Below are positions 10,510 through 21,800 of a DNA stretch of 64,000 bases, piece after piece. The DNA is taken from the NCBI GenBank assembly GCA_021234155.1, contig JAJEKV010000049.1, positions 2,385,487 to 2,449,486 of the forward strand, written 5' to 3'. The translations under genes were made by a program, and so were the position numbers. Source of the stretch: Isoetes taiwanensis. Lineage: Eukaryota; Streptophyta; Lycopodiopsida; Isoetales; Isoetaceae. Position 1 is the first letter of the stretch. Each line of letters starts with the position of its first letter. The notes beneath the pieces are model-generated. The model saw nothing but the letters and a program-made list of their open reading frames with translations, ran no database searches and was not told where the DNA came from.

Positions 10510-13500
10510 TTAATCTACCTCACACTCACCTATCGGTTCGGTGTCGACTACTTCGGTGACAGGCCGACCCTTGCATTGCTCCATGAATTGGGGTACTGAT
10601 TCTCCAAATCTGATGTAGTACCCACTAGCATCTTCTACAGGTAAGTGCGTCCATTTTACTAGGTATTGGAGAAATTGGGATCTTCTTGTCTTCTTATAGG
10701 ACCTGTCAAGAAGAACCTCTGGGACGATTTCAAGCTGGCTGTCCGTCATTTTCCAGTAACTCTGTTGTCTTCAATACTTCCTCTGGATTAGGAGTGTGCC
10801 TCTTCAGGAGACTTACATGGAAGACTCTATGGATTTTGAGATTCGCTGGCAGGTCCAACTTGTAGGATTGGCTACCTACTCTTTTGGTTATTCTGAACGG
10901 CCCAGCCGATCTTGGAGCAAGTTTCTTGCAATTGCCGATGCGGAGCTTCGCTTGCTTGACTTTGATATTCAGCCATACATTGTCTCCAAACTGGAATTTC
11001 CTTACCGTTCTGTGCTTATCGGCTATGCTTTTCTGCCTGCTTCTCGCTGCTAGGAGATATCCTCTCACCTCCTCCACTAGCTGCTGTATATTCGATAACA
11101 TCTGCTGAGAGACTTCAACTTTGGACACTGGATTGTGCCACATATCTAGTGTTAGGCATTGATACCCATAATTAATCATGAAGGGCGACATCTGAAAAGA
11201 TTCCTGCTTGGTGCTATTATATGCGAACTCCACCAAGTGAATAAAATCATCCCATTTAGACTGCTTGTTCCAGACATAGTTTTTCAGCATGTCTTCTATG
11301 ATTTGATTTGTGTGCTCCGTCTGTCCATCCATCTGAGGATGATATACCGTACTCATGGAGAGCTTCGTCTGAATCGTGCTGAACAAGTCTTGCCAAAATA
11401 AGCTCATGAACCTTGAATCTCTATCCGAGATTATTTCTCGCGGCATCCTGTGGAGTCTAAAGATCTCTTTGGTGAACAATACGGCAGTGTCTAACGCCGT
11501 GTCTGTGGTCCAGCACGGCACGAAATGTGCCATCTGCGACAACTTGTCCACCACCACCATTAGGGCATCTTTGCCCCTTACGGTTCCCGGGAGCCCTGTG
11601 ATAAAGTCCATGCTTATTACCTCCCATTCCGCATTCGGCACAGGCAATGGTTCTAAAGCTCCAGGGATTCAGAGTTGTTCCGCCTTTGTCTGCTGATGTA
11701 GCTGGCACTCTCGAATGTACCTGGCTATTTGTTTCTTCATGCGGGGCCAGAAGTGGCTGCTTCTGATCTTAAAATAGGTCTTCATAAAACCTGCGTGTCC
11801 GGCTATTGGGCTGTGTGTGATGGAGTATCAACTTCGTGACTCTTAATGACTCTGGCACACACAATTTATTTTTGTGGTATAATAGGTTACCTTCCTTCTT
11901 AAAATGTTTGAAGATTTCCCTCTCTTTGTCCGTTCTTGCCTCTTTAGAAAGGCTTGCCCATGCTTCCTTGAAGTCTCGGTCTAGAGGTAACGTCTTTTCT
12001 ATCTTCTTGCCAAACTCACTGGTGAGTGTTGATATGGCGTTGCTGTAGACTCTTGTCATCAAGGGATGCCTTGAGAACGCGTCCTCAACCACATTGAGCT
12101 TGCCTGGCTTGTACACGACGACAAAGTCATACTCCTCCAGGAACTCCATCCATCTCCTTTGTCTCAAGTTGAGATGTGGTTGGGTGAAGACATATTGTAG
12201 ACTCTGATGGTCCGTATCCAATTGAAACTTCCTTCCCAATAGATAATGCCTCCATATTCTCAATGCTCTCACCACTACTAGCAACTCCTGGTCATGGGTT
12301 GGGTAGCGCGTTTTGGCGTCGTTCATCTTCCTTGAATCATATGCTACCACCCTCCCTTCCTGTATCAAGACCCCTCCTGTTGCAATCTTGCTGGCATCTG
12401 TTGCCACCAACTTATTATTCTCTGGATCCGGCAAGACTAAGACTGGCGCCGTCGTTAAAGCTTCCTTCAACGTCTCAAATGCTGCACGGGCCTTCCTTTG
12501 CCAATGACTCACCCAATCTTTTATCTTTTCTACTTTGGTGAGGTCCGTCAGTGGAGCCGCTACCTTTGCAAAGTTCTTGACGAAGTTCCTATAATACCCT
12601 GCTAAGCCGAGGAAGCTCCTAACTTCATGGATATTCTTTGGTGTCGGCCAATCAATTACTGCTTCAATCTTTGCAGGGTCAGTGGAGATCCCTTCTGCTG
12701 TGATTATATGCCCCAAGTACTCTACCCTTTCTGTCGTGAAGTGACATTTGGATAGTTTCGCATAAAGTTGATGCCTCCTCAACTTTTCGAGTACCTTCCT
12801 CAAGTATTGGGCATGCTCCTCTAAGGATTTGTTGTAGACTAGAATGTCATCAAAGAAAACTACGATGAATGTATCTAGAAACTCGCGGAAAACATCGTTC
12901 ATGAGCCTCATGAAAGTTGCTGGAGCGTTGGACAATCCAAACGGCATCACTGTGAACTCATAATGGCCATATCTCGTCCTGAATGCAGTCTTATGGATGT
13001 CCTCTTCCTGATCTGGTGATAGCTTGACCTCAAATCTATCTTGGAGAAGACCTTTGCTCCCTGTAGTTGATCCATCAAATCATCTGATCGAGGTAGCGCA
13101 TATTTGTTCTTGATGGTGTGCTTGTTCAATTGACGATAGTCAATGCACATTCAGAGATTTCCATCCTTCTTCTTGAGAAAGAGTATTGGCGCTCCAAATG
13201 GGGAGACGCTAGGTCTTATAAACCCTAGGTCTAGCAACTCCTGCAATTGCTTCTTCAATTTCGTCAACTCCTGAAGTGACATTCTGTAGGGCGCCTTACT
13301 TGTTGGCTTCATTCCTGGCTCGAGTGCTATTTCACACTCGACTCCTCTGTAAGGTGGAAGTTGCCTAATCTCGTCTGGGAACAAATCATGGAATTCCTTC
13401 ATCAACTTGGCTATAGGCTTTGGCAGCTTGCTCAATACTTTGGCCTCCTTATCTCTTCCTCTTGCTCGTCAACTTCGAGTTTAAAGACATAGGCCACTTG

Positions 13501-13560
13501 TTCCTTCCTTATGCATCTAAGTAACTTCTTACTAGACATGCATTGCATGATTGGGGTGAC
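10510..13560 (-). pseudogene. Ty3 chromovirus pol polyprotein, decayed
   Basis: Reading leftward from 13560: a linker (..MQCMSSKKLLRCIRKEQ); reverse transcriptase with [43 protein letters not shown] and catalytic FFDDIL; RNase H with [27 protein letters not shown] and TDHQSL; a degenerate integrase zinc finger (GHAGFY..RECQLH, a normal Cys now His); an integrase core with Asp in SMDFITGLP, Asp in IISDRDSRFM and Glu in QTEHTNQIIEDML; and a C-terminal chromodomain (SQFLQYLVKWTHLPVED, 10749-10510). Chromodomain plus Ty3 domain order defines chromoviruses, which integrate into silent chromatin. The reading frame is broken at 13436, 13150, about 13015, 11769, 11650 and 10740, so the copy is dead. 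Gag and protease are missing beyond 13560. Confidence 0.95.
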
Positions 13561-13564
13561 CTCT

Positions 13565-14027
13565 TTACCAGTGAAGCGATGGGCATACAAAGGCATGGAT
13601 GGTGCTGCCAAAAAGGCGATTGAGAATGAATGGCTTGCCTATCCATACATGCATGATGATTTGTATTGGGGTCCAAAAAGAGATGGAACTAAGATGGTGC
13701 CTGCAAGGGTAGATTTTGACCTCTTAGGGGCAGCCTACTTTATCTATTACCTTGCTGATTTTGCACGCAAGCATTCTTTCTTGTATGGGTACCACTGAAC
13801 AAAGCCAGAGGTTTCGAAACATGTGCGATTATTTGAAGCACTGTGTCGAATCCCCAATACGAGACAAGGCACGCAAGTTTGATCTGAACCAGCTACTGAA
13901 CACCATGCGGAGCACGTGGAATTGCTCTCCAACACATTGCACAAGACCCCAAATGGAATCAGATTGGATTCCTCAAGTTGGATTAGGTGCAGACGATGCT
14001 GACCAAGCTAGACCAAGTCACGCTTAG
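13565..14027 (+). pseudogene. Unrecognised plus-strand ORF pair
   Basis: Not recognised. After the chromovirus linker stops matching near 13560, a plus frame reads RWAYKGMDGAAKKAIENEW, later PARVDFDLLGAAYFIYYLAD, and stops at 13798. An overlapping frame from 13752 continues with EQSQRFRNMCDYLKHCVESP and stops at 14027. The two look like one protein of about 150 residues split by a frameshift. Aromatic-rich composition and position between elements suggest the C-terminal part of a DNA-transposon protein, but no catalytic motif is visible. The opposite orientation to the chromovirus implies an insertion or rearrangement at 13560-13565. Confidence 0.45.
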
Positions 14028-14258
14028 CGTGCCATTTATGAGCTCTCTTGTATGCAAGCAAAAAAATTATTGATTGAACAATTGCTTTAGATACATTTAA
14101 TAAAACATCTTTGGCATTCTTATGTATTTATTTTTGTTGCACTTGATTTTTTTATAATTTATAAGTCATATTGAGTTATTTTTTATTTTGCACAGTTAAC
14201 ATAAAGCCTATCCGCAAGAAAACGAACAAACAACTTACCTAGTGTCAAACACAAAAGA

Positions 14259-15711
14259 ATGTCTCAACAACCGAGTTCGTCTCATCAGCAACCGAGTTCG
14301 TCTCATCAGCAGACGAGAGAAGGGGCTGATGAAACTGGGCAAGGAGCCAACTTCTCATTGCCGTCCTCTTTGAGAACTCCAGATGGATTTGTATTCCCTT
14401 CTTTACCTATATTGTCGGAGGTTAGGGCACAACAACTACAGAGGGCAGAGGAACATGCTAGAACAAATGAAGCGCGTGCAAAAGAGTTGTTGAGGTTGAG
14501 GGCAACGGCAGAAGTGGCCAAGAAAGGTGTCACAATTACAGAGGTGCATGGAGTTGCATGTGAGATGGGCCCAGGTTGTTGCCCGCATGGAGCAGATTAT
14601 AATGATATCGAGGCCAATATAGACGCCAAACAGTTTGACGTCGACTGGCCAAGCAGGAGAACATGTAAATATAAGGCATACGACTGCAAAATCCCTGAAG
14701 TCCGAGTTAAAGCTTTGGAGAGGTGGGTCCAAGTGAAAGGAACGATGATAAAAAACCATGAATTCAGCAAGATGTTTGCCAAGCAAGTGTACTATGAGAT
14801 TGTGAAAGGGGAGCCCGTAAATTATGCTAGTAGAAAATGGAAACAAGGAAGCGGTAGTGGTAGCAGCAAGAGAGTGAAGCTCGCGAACGATTCTGAAAGC
14901 GCTCTTGGTGATGAACCCGTGACTATAACCTATTTGCTTCAAGATGCCATAAAACTTTTAGATGTGGCAGGGGTTGCAGCAGCAGGTGCAGTGACAGAAG
15001 AGGTGAATCTGAAGGCTCAGTTAGAGAATGAAAGAAGTCGAAATCTCACTCTGTCAGAGGAAAACTTGCGCTTAAAAGACCGTGCAAATGCTCACGACAA
15101 GATGGCTGCAGAATTACTAGACACGAAGAATCAACTTGCAGCTTTGGGTAGGGAAAACACGATGTTGAGAGTAGACAATGAGCATATGCGCACCCTGACC
15201 AGAGCCTTAGATTCTGATCCCCTTAGAGTCTCGAAGGAGCAGGGTATTGTATACCTCCCTCCCGAATACCTATATGAGAGCCAGTGGGATGATGTAAAGA
15301 ACGGGGACTTCAGATATTGTCAAGTGTGTGCGGACAATCTGACCCAAGTTGGTTGGTATGCCTTGGGATGTGGACATCGTCTGCATTTGAGGTGTTTGTT
15401 GGATTGGATGATGGGCAGTAGTTTCTGTCCAGCAGAGGATGGATATATTATACCAGAGCGCCAGTATGCAATGCTCAACTTGCAATCACGCATGCCTCCC
15501 TTGCCACCTCTGATTGCTCACAGGAGGGATGGAATGGCTCACGCGTTCCATACCCAACGTGAAATGGACCTTTAGAGGGGGGTAGAAGAACCGCGTGAAG
15601 GTGAAGAGGTACCAGACATTAACCAGTACCTGCCTCCTGCTCCTGGGCCAGCAGGTGATTGGGTGAACCCTGGCGCAAACGTTGATGCAGACGATTACTT
15701 AAACCCATGAG
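14259..15711 (+). CDS. RING-like coiled-coil protein, one in-frame TAG
   Basis: The ATG at 14259 opens 438 residues to a TAG at 15573-15575. The same frame then runs 45 more codons (PREGEEVPDINQYLPPAPGP...) to TGA at 15709-15711. The N-terminus repeats SSSHQQP. A helical Ala/Glu/Arg region follows, then a Cys-containing segment (GPGCCPHGADYND), a basic stretch (GSSKRVKLA), and a coiled coil (about residues 245-320). The final domain reads CQVC..GCGHRLHLRCLLDW..SFCPAE. This fits a RING-H2 finger (C-x2-C, C-x-H-x2-H-x2-C, CP) except that the eighth ligand is missing (CPAE, not CPxC). RING proteins are usually ubiquitin ligases. Whether this one is active is unknown. Its place in a transposon-rich block suggests it may be transposon-borne. 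Confidence 0.6.
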
Positions 15712-15907
15712 CTATCTACATTATTTTTTTGATATTTTTCCCTAAGATCTTAGATGCACATGAACGAACCAACGTTCGTTGACGAGGATTTGTTTGTCTT
15801 AATAAAATTTTGGGGGTTAGGTTGCCGCATTGAGTGATTTGTGTAATAGTTAAGTATGTGAGTGAGTCAAATCATCTGCACACGCAATATATTTGACATC
15901 TGGATCT

Positions 15908-15982
15908 CATGTCAGGCCTTCTTTTCTTTGAACATCATAGTTGATAAAACCATGGTGGTCACTGAAAAGAAGGGCCTGATGT
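15908..15982. repeat. Hairpin a
   Basis: Arms ATGTCAGGCCTTCTTTTC and GAAAAGAAGGGCCTGATGT pair over about 18 bp with one bulge and a loop of about 37 nt. This is the first of five inverted repeats in 1.1 kb downstream of the RING-like ORF. Confidence 0.6.
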
Positions 15983-16112
15983 AGAGGGACAGAGATATAT
16001 CAAGCAGGAAACTCAAAAAGGGAGTAAGCTTGGAGTGTGACCCTCTTGAATGGTTGTCAGTTCACCAGGCTTGATATTCTCCGTGGCGAACAATATAGAC
16101 TTCTTGAAATTC

Positions 16113-16264
16113 TTGTTACCTCCTTTAGAAAGAGCGAGCTTTGCTCTGGCTCTCTTTTGTAGTCTCGCTGTGTCAATATAGCTTAGTTACTTTGCTAGGT
16201 TATATTACACAAAGAGACTCAAAATGGGAGCCAAAGCAAAAATCATTCGTTCTAGAGGTAAAAG
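16113..16264. repeat. Long foldback b
   Basis: An imperfect inverted repeat with arms of about 55 nt (16113-16171 and 16207-16264). Matching blocks include TTACCTC, TTTGCTCTGGCTC and AGTCTC. The loop holds ATATAGCTTAGTT, a phrase that recurs in the loop of foldback d (ATGTAGCTTAGTT), so the two may share an origin. Confidence 0.65.
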
Positions 16265-16285
16265 TTCTCGTATGCAAGTTGCCAT

Positions 16286-16462
16286 GTCGTCAAAGGTGAG
16301 AGCGTACCCTAATTTCAAGCCAAAATGTTGCCTGGGCTTTGTCCATCTATATAGCGGCTGTTAGGCACCAAATCATGGAATATCCTAACTCTTGCTATTG
16401 ATGGAGAACGTTTGGCAGCACTCTGACTTGAAATTAGAGGACGCGTCCCCTTTGGCGTCGCG
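16286..16462. repeat. Long foldback c
   Basis: Inverted repeat with arms of about 85 nt meeting near 16372. Matching blocks are AAAGG.GA..GCGT, CTAATTTCAAG, TGCC, CCATC, AGC and GTTAGG. About three quarters of the bases pair by eye. Such a transcript would form a near-continuous double-stranded stem. Confidence 0.65.
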
Positions 16463-16586
16463 GTGGATTGTACAAGGACGGAGGTAACAAGGTTTTTGAG
16501 TACTCTATTTTTATTGTGGCCACGGATGATATCCGCCTAGTGGTTGTTTGCAATTCTGTGGGTTCATTAGAGATTAGTGATTGATG

Positions 16587-16715
16587 AGTGAAAGCATCGA
16601 GACTTCCCAATCTTTCTTTCCCTGCCTCTTTGGGCAATGTAGCTTAGTTTACATTCTAAGTTCCACTGTCCAAAGAAGCGTGAAAGCAATATTTGGGAAG
16701 TCTCGATGCTTCACT
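16587..16715. repeat. Foldback d with near-perfect outer arms
   Basis: Outer arms (16587-16610 and 16693-16715) pair over about 23 bp with a single bulged A; the paired core is AGCATCGAGACTTCCCAA. Further pairing inside (CTCTTTGG with CCAAAGAAG) gives a stem of about 129 nt overall, a size and shape like a plant microRNA precursor. A small foldback transposon is an equal alternative. The sequence cannot decide. Confidence 0.6.
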
Positions 16716-16749
16716 CTGATATTTCTTGAGGCAGCCGATGGGCCATTTT

Positions 16750-16981
16750 CCCATCCACTGTATAGGTAAGGCGTAACTCCGATATGCCAAATGTGCGTTT
16801 CAATGCCATGGGGATTGTGTATCTGTACCTCCATTCCTTTGGGCGGCACCTGCCATATAAACCCATTAGGTATGTAGAGCATGTGCCACTCAAAGGAATG
16901 GAGTACAAATATAGGGTCCTGATGGCATTCAAATGTCAGTTTAGCGTACCGGAGATACGCCTTACCTATCCAGTGGATGGG
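16750..16981. repeat. Long foldback e
   Basis: Inverted repeat with arms of about 105-110 nt (16750-16857 and 16870-16981). Matching blocks include CCCATCCACTG.ATAGGTAAGGCGTA, ATGCCAT and CTCCATTCCTTTG. Both strands carry frames of about 130 codons across it, which follows from the symmetry and is not good evidence of two genes. Confidence 0.7.
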
Positions 16982-16986
16982 ACGAT

Positions 16987-17287
16987 GTGGATCATGTATC
17001 TTATGAACCCTCTTCGGCATCAGATTCATCCCGACTGGTCCGTGGCTGTTTGGCCCCTTGGCATGCGTATATTACTTCTCATCAGCAAGATTCTGTCGCA
17101 TGCAAAGAGGCAAGCAGCAACGGAAGTCGAGACGGATCTGATACGAGGAGGGTTCAGAAGACACTACGGTCGATGGAGGTAATGGAACACGGTGACACAA
17201 CAATGGATCGTGTATCTAGTGAAATCTCATCTCCGTCAAAGTCGGCTCGATTGATCCGTGGCCGTTTGACCCCCTTGGCATGCGCAG
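16987..17287 (+). pseudogene. Tandem coding repeat interrupted by LTR element
   Basis: Not recognised. A unit of about 216 bp is repeated: copy 1 near 17000-17215, copy 2 starting near 17216. Both carry GATCCGTGGC.GTTTG (GGTCC in copy 1), then CCCTTGGCATGCG. Copy 2 is cut at 17287 by the LTR element and resumes at 27386, where it matches copy 1 again (CTTCTYATCAGCAAGATTCTG, GGCATGCGAAGGGGCAAGCGGCAAC). In one frame both copies give PLGMR.LLLISKIL.HAK.QAATEV, so the unit may be coding. The function is unknown. Confidence 0.5.
17283..17287. repeat. Target site duplication, left (CGCAG)
   Basis: The 5-bp CGCAG directly precedes LTR-B and is repeated directly after LTR-C at 27381-27385. Five bp is the usual duplication made by Ty3 integrases. 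Confidence 0.9.
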
Positions 17288-18851
17288 TGTGACGGCCCCA
17301 GCTCCTATACGATGCCCCGGTCGTATACAAACTGGAGATCATCCCTCAAACCAGCATCTGCTCGCTGACATGAGGCCGTCCACCTAACATCGGGCTCTTG
17401 CTGGTGGCCAAGAACCCGACGGGGAAGAATGGACGTGTCATTCATCCCGTCTCCCTCGGGATCGATCTAGCTGCGGAAGCGTAAACACACATGAGCACAT
17501 GATATCAATCAACAATAACATACCCACCTCGAAGGGTGGTCCACCATATCACAGTAGCTGCAACAACACATCAGTACATCAACATAACATGGGGAAATCC
17601 TACCCAGGCTCAGACTCTTGGGGAAAGACTGACGGCTTGGGTCTCCGGATAACAATGCAGACAGAATTCATGGCAAATGGATTTGGCTGGCATAGGAACA
17701 TGGTCGTTGGGTAGTCCACTCCATCCGCCCCTCCTATGCATACTTTGCAGATAGGCTGAAAAGTATTGGAGCTTGACCGTAGCCTGCCGGGTTCATAGCC
17801 AAAGAGGCTACTACTGGGTTGCATCTCCCCAGCTCCCGATGAGGCAGGAGGAGATCACTCTCCTCCAAAAGGTTCATGCCAATCACAGGCGAGCTAGAGA
17901 GCCACTGCTCGTATACGACTTGAACCCCTAGAAGATGACGCATCACCCAAGAGGTGTCGAGCCCATACCCTGCCCGCACGCAGTGCCAGGGTATTAGGCC
18001 TAGCCCACAATGTTCCCCGGCCGTCACTACGCACCAGAGGGATCAACTGTGATCAGACAAGCCCTTCCTTTTCAGCCGGTCTAGCTCCGCCACCCACAGC
18101 CAGGCGGGCTCTTATGCACAGGCCGCATTAATTGGGAATTAATGGGCTAAAACTAGGATCATACAACTACTTGGGCTCTGGGTCTCTACCCCCCTTCCCA
18201 ATACACAAGAGTGGCGCATAGAATGTCAAAACATCATTACAACAGAACTGAAAACAATAGAATACATCTATTCTAATCTACCTAATCATACATGGTTAGG
18301 TTCCTTTGTTAGTGTCTATCATTCTTAGGCTGTAGGGGTCGCCTATAGCTAAGAATGAATGCTAAACCTACTGAAAGAGGCCTGATAACTCGGATCTATC
18401 TATTGAATCAACCACCCACCCGCATCTTGGCCGGCTCCCACTCCTCTGAAAGAGTCCATGCTGCTGATCTCGGGTCTGCTGATCTTGGATCGAGCTGCAA
18501 CCTGGGAGATCCGACTTCTCTGCTTCCGTTCAGGCGGAAATGCATCCTCTGCTGCTCCAATCCGAGACTCAGGGGCTGAGAACTGAAAGGGTTTCCCTTT
18601 TAGGGTTTATGCCCCTTTATCTCCACGCATTTAGGGCTGGTCCCTTTTTGGTCAATGGGTCATTGCCACGTGGCAAAAAGGGATTATATTCACATGTTGC
18701 TTTAACATGTGCAATATAATGGTTCACAAGGTCGTACCCTAGGGTACTACCCTTTACGGTCGCCGTGTACATGTCGTCTGAGTCGACATGTACTAGTGAC
18801 GTGTCAGTATAATATACGTATTCATATCGTATGTTATGCTGGAACGTCACA
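17288..18851 (-). repeat. 3' LTR (LTR-B), 1564 bp
   Basis: Starts TGTGACGGCCCC and ends GGAACGTCACA on the plus strand, with the inverted TGTGACG/CGTCACA ends intact. It is nearly identical to LTR-C over their shared parts, which suggests a fairly recent insertion. It contains about 470 bp (18254-18724) that LTR-C lacks. Confidence 0.95.
18614..18621 (-). promoter_or_regulatory. TATA-like box in LTR-B
   Basis: Minus-strand GATAAAGG about 230 bases into the LTR, at the same offset as TATAAGG in LTR-A and CTATATAAGG in LTR-E. It lies within the stretch missing from LTR-C. Confidence 0.35.
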
Positions 18852-18864
18852 TTCTCCCCACCTT
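18852..18864 (-). other. Polypurine tract of element 2
   Basis: Minus-strand AAGGTGGGGAGAA directly abutting the 3' LTR; the expected plus-strand primer. Confidence 0.85.
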
Positions 18865-21800
18865 AAAATGATGCTGTCCGCAGCATCGAGGTTCTCCCCA
18901 CCTTGGGATCTTCCTGTCCTGCAACCAACTTGATGCATGCAATTATTATTATAGTTACACAATTATTAGAATTACTCTAAGGTAATGTTTAAGACATTAC
19001 TGTACTATTTCATTATCCAATTAACTTATCACTTCATAACTTAATCAACGCAAGGTAATTACTAACCTTACTTAATACAACATTTAAGTTTATCAAAGTT
19101 TATCAATTTCATACAAAATTTACACTTCCAAGGTACTCTTCATCCCTTGCAACACGTTATAACAAAATTTGTGTTGGAAGTCTTTGCACCTTAAAATCCT
19201 GCATTAATTTTACAATATCTATAATTACATACTTACTATCTCACACAAGATTTAAGCGATTAGTTTAAATGGTAGAAATCATAACTACTCTAGAACTATC
19301 TATACAAGTGCTCGTGATGCGACTCCCCGCCAGTTCTTCGTTCTCATTGGCCTCCTGGATTCACACCACGCTATAATATTAATGTAAAGTTGGTTATAAG
19401 GGAACCACCTCATCTATCTACCTGAATGCATGACTAATCTCCCGGCGTAGGAAGAGGATGCTTCTTCCATCGTGGCCGTGGAGACAGCGCCCTATAATGC
19501 CTATATGCCGCTCATGCCTACACCTTTAGTTGCCTGAGACGTGGAGGATAGGGTCCTTCCCGTATTTGGGCGTGAAGGATAGGGTCCTCCCCGTAGGCAT
19601 TGACTAGAGGTGCTTTCCTATCAATGCATTCCTGAATGACCTCTTATCTCTCGAGGTCGTCTACTTCCGTGGAAGTAGACTTTTTAATCTACCTTCCAAT
19701 TCATTCAAGCAAAACCGCGGTCATGCCTACAATGACATTACACCACATCCTAGAGATCACCGTAATGGTCTCATCATCGGTAACAACGCATGCAACCCAT
19801 ACCTAGCATAGGCTGCATGCGTAGATTAACTTGAAACCTGCATGATTTCTGCTGGCTCTTTTAATGCATGCGATTAACATAATTACCCTAAGGTAATGTT
19901 TATGAATTAACATTATCATAGTATCGGATACATTACTTCCGATAGTACAATTATATTTACTCTAAGCTTTGCAATATTTAAGGACTTTTAGATCGCGATT
20001 ATTTTAACAATAACCCTGGTTTAGACCTATTGTTACATAGACAAGGTTTTAATTATCATACACAAGAATTAGATGTGCTTCTTATTCTCTTCCTTGGGTC
20101 CTGCATTACCCTTGGAAGTATATCCCTAAGATGCACTTAAGTATATCTAAATTCTATTTTCTATTTATATTTTACCCGAGGTCATATAGCTATCCTTGGA
20201 AGGAATTGCATCCTTGCGAAGGATTAATTAACATGCTACCTCACATTACCGTTGTTATTTAACTTATTTCCCTATGATACATATACGTACAACAATTTCT
20301 ATCCAGTTATTAGGATCTATATTTAACTTATCTATAAGACACATTAAAGCTTATACTGCATGCGCACTCCTTACCTAAGGCTAGAACGCATCCACCCATT
20401 GAGCCGGCGTCGAGTAATTTTGGAGATGACTTGGTCGTTGCATTGCTCCCATAGTTTTGCTCCATTCATTGGTGTAGTTAGCTACTACGTCAGTCTCGTA
20501 CGTTGAAGGCCTCCTGAGCACTAAGGTATCTATCTATCTTACGCTCTGTTCGCTTCGGCCATTGCCGGAGTGAACTCTATTCTACGGGTCGGTCAATTCG
20601 ATGCAAGTACGTTCAATCATAAGATTGAGTCCTCCCACTTTCTTCGAAAAGAAAATGGTCCTGCACCCCTTCAATGACGTTGTACACAACGTCATATCTA
20701 TTCTCTCCCCTTAAGAGGTTATACGCTTCTTACTTAGCGCATTACTTTACTAGCCTTAGCTAACATATATAACCATCTAAGATGGATGCCCATATTATGT
20801 TATCATTTATTTCAATATAGTTATGGGTTACCTACTTGGTTAGAACGATTCTAAACCACAAGGTTTTGTCATGACGACAATTCCTTTTGTCTCAAAAGAC
20901 TATTTGATTACTATAATTCTTATTTTAGATGTACCTTACATGTATTATTCTTTTATATTCTAGAGATCCCCCCTTTCTTAGTTATTTAAACTCTTGGAAT
21001 ATTCCTACCAATCGAATTGATGCCATCGTAACAAGTTGGCCGGACTTGTTAGATTACTTATTTTGTTTCGGTTGGATTATTCTTTTGGAGGTACTAGATT
21101 TATACATGGTCAACAATTATCCTAGTAATGATTCCTTCTTAGCGAGGTGATCAATCTCACCAAGTGGTTTCAATATGTTGGACGTCTGTTAACAATCGTG
21201 TATAATTATAGTTACTCCTATGCATTTCCTTCCCAATCCTTGATGCTTAGCTCAATATTGGGGCAATCCTTTCAGCGAGAATATCTGGAAATGCCTTCTA
21301 ATCCCAATATGGATGTTGCCGTCCGTACATTTAACCTACTAGGCCCCATGGCCTTAGATCCCTGAGCTTGCTAGAAGCTCATCCACTCGTTGCCTGCTTG
21401 AAGTAAGGTACGTTCTTCCGAGTCGCTTGATACTTCAGTCTCCTTGACGGTGGCTCCCCTTTGATGTAGAGGTTGACTTTGTTCGTTAGAAGCCTCTCAT
21501 TGCTGGTGGCTTGATGGTGTAGTTGATCACTTGAAATCTTCCATGCCGCTTTTGAAAAGCCTGAAGATGGCGCCGTTGAAAAAGATCTTTCATCTTGAAC
21601 TTTTTGTCTTGGCAGCTAAAGGACGACTCTATATCCGATATTGTTTCTTCGACTCCATCGACGTCTCATACGTCGAGTCCTCTTGTTGCCTGAAGAGTGT
21701 TGAGGATGTTGATTGCTTCACCCCTGCAAATTGTCTGACATCTCTTCCTTTGATTTGTTACGCTATGGGAGGGAAGGAATAACAAGGGAACTATATATGC

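Noticed and set aside
16649-17182. Two opposing frames of about 130 codons as genes
   Set aside because: They cover the arms of foldback e, whose symmetry makes open frames on both strands; no homolog or motif.
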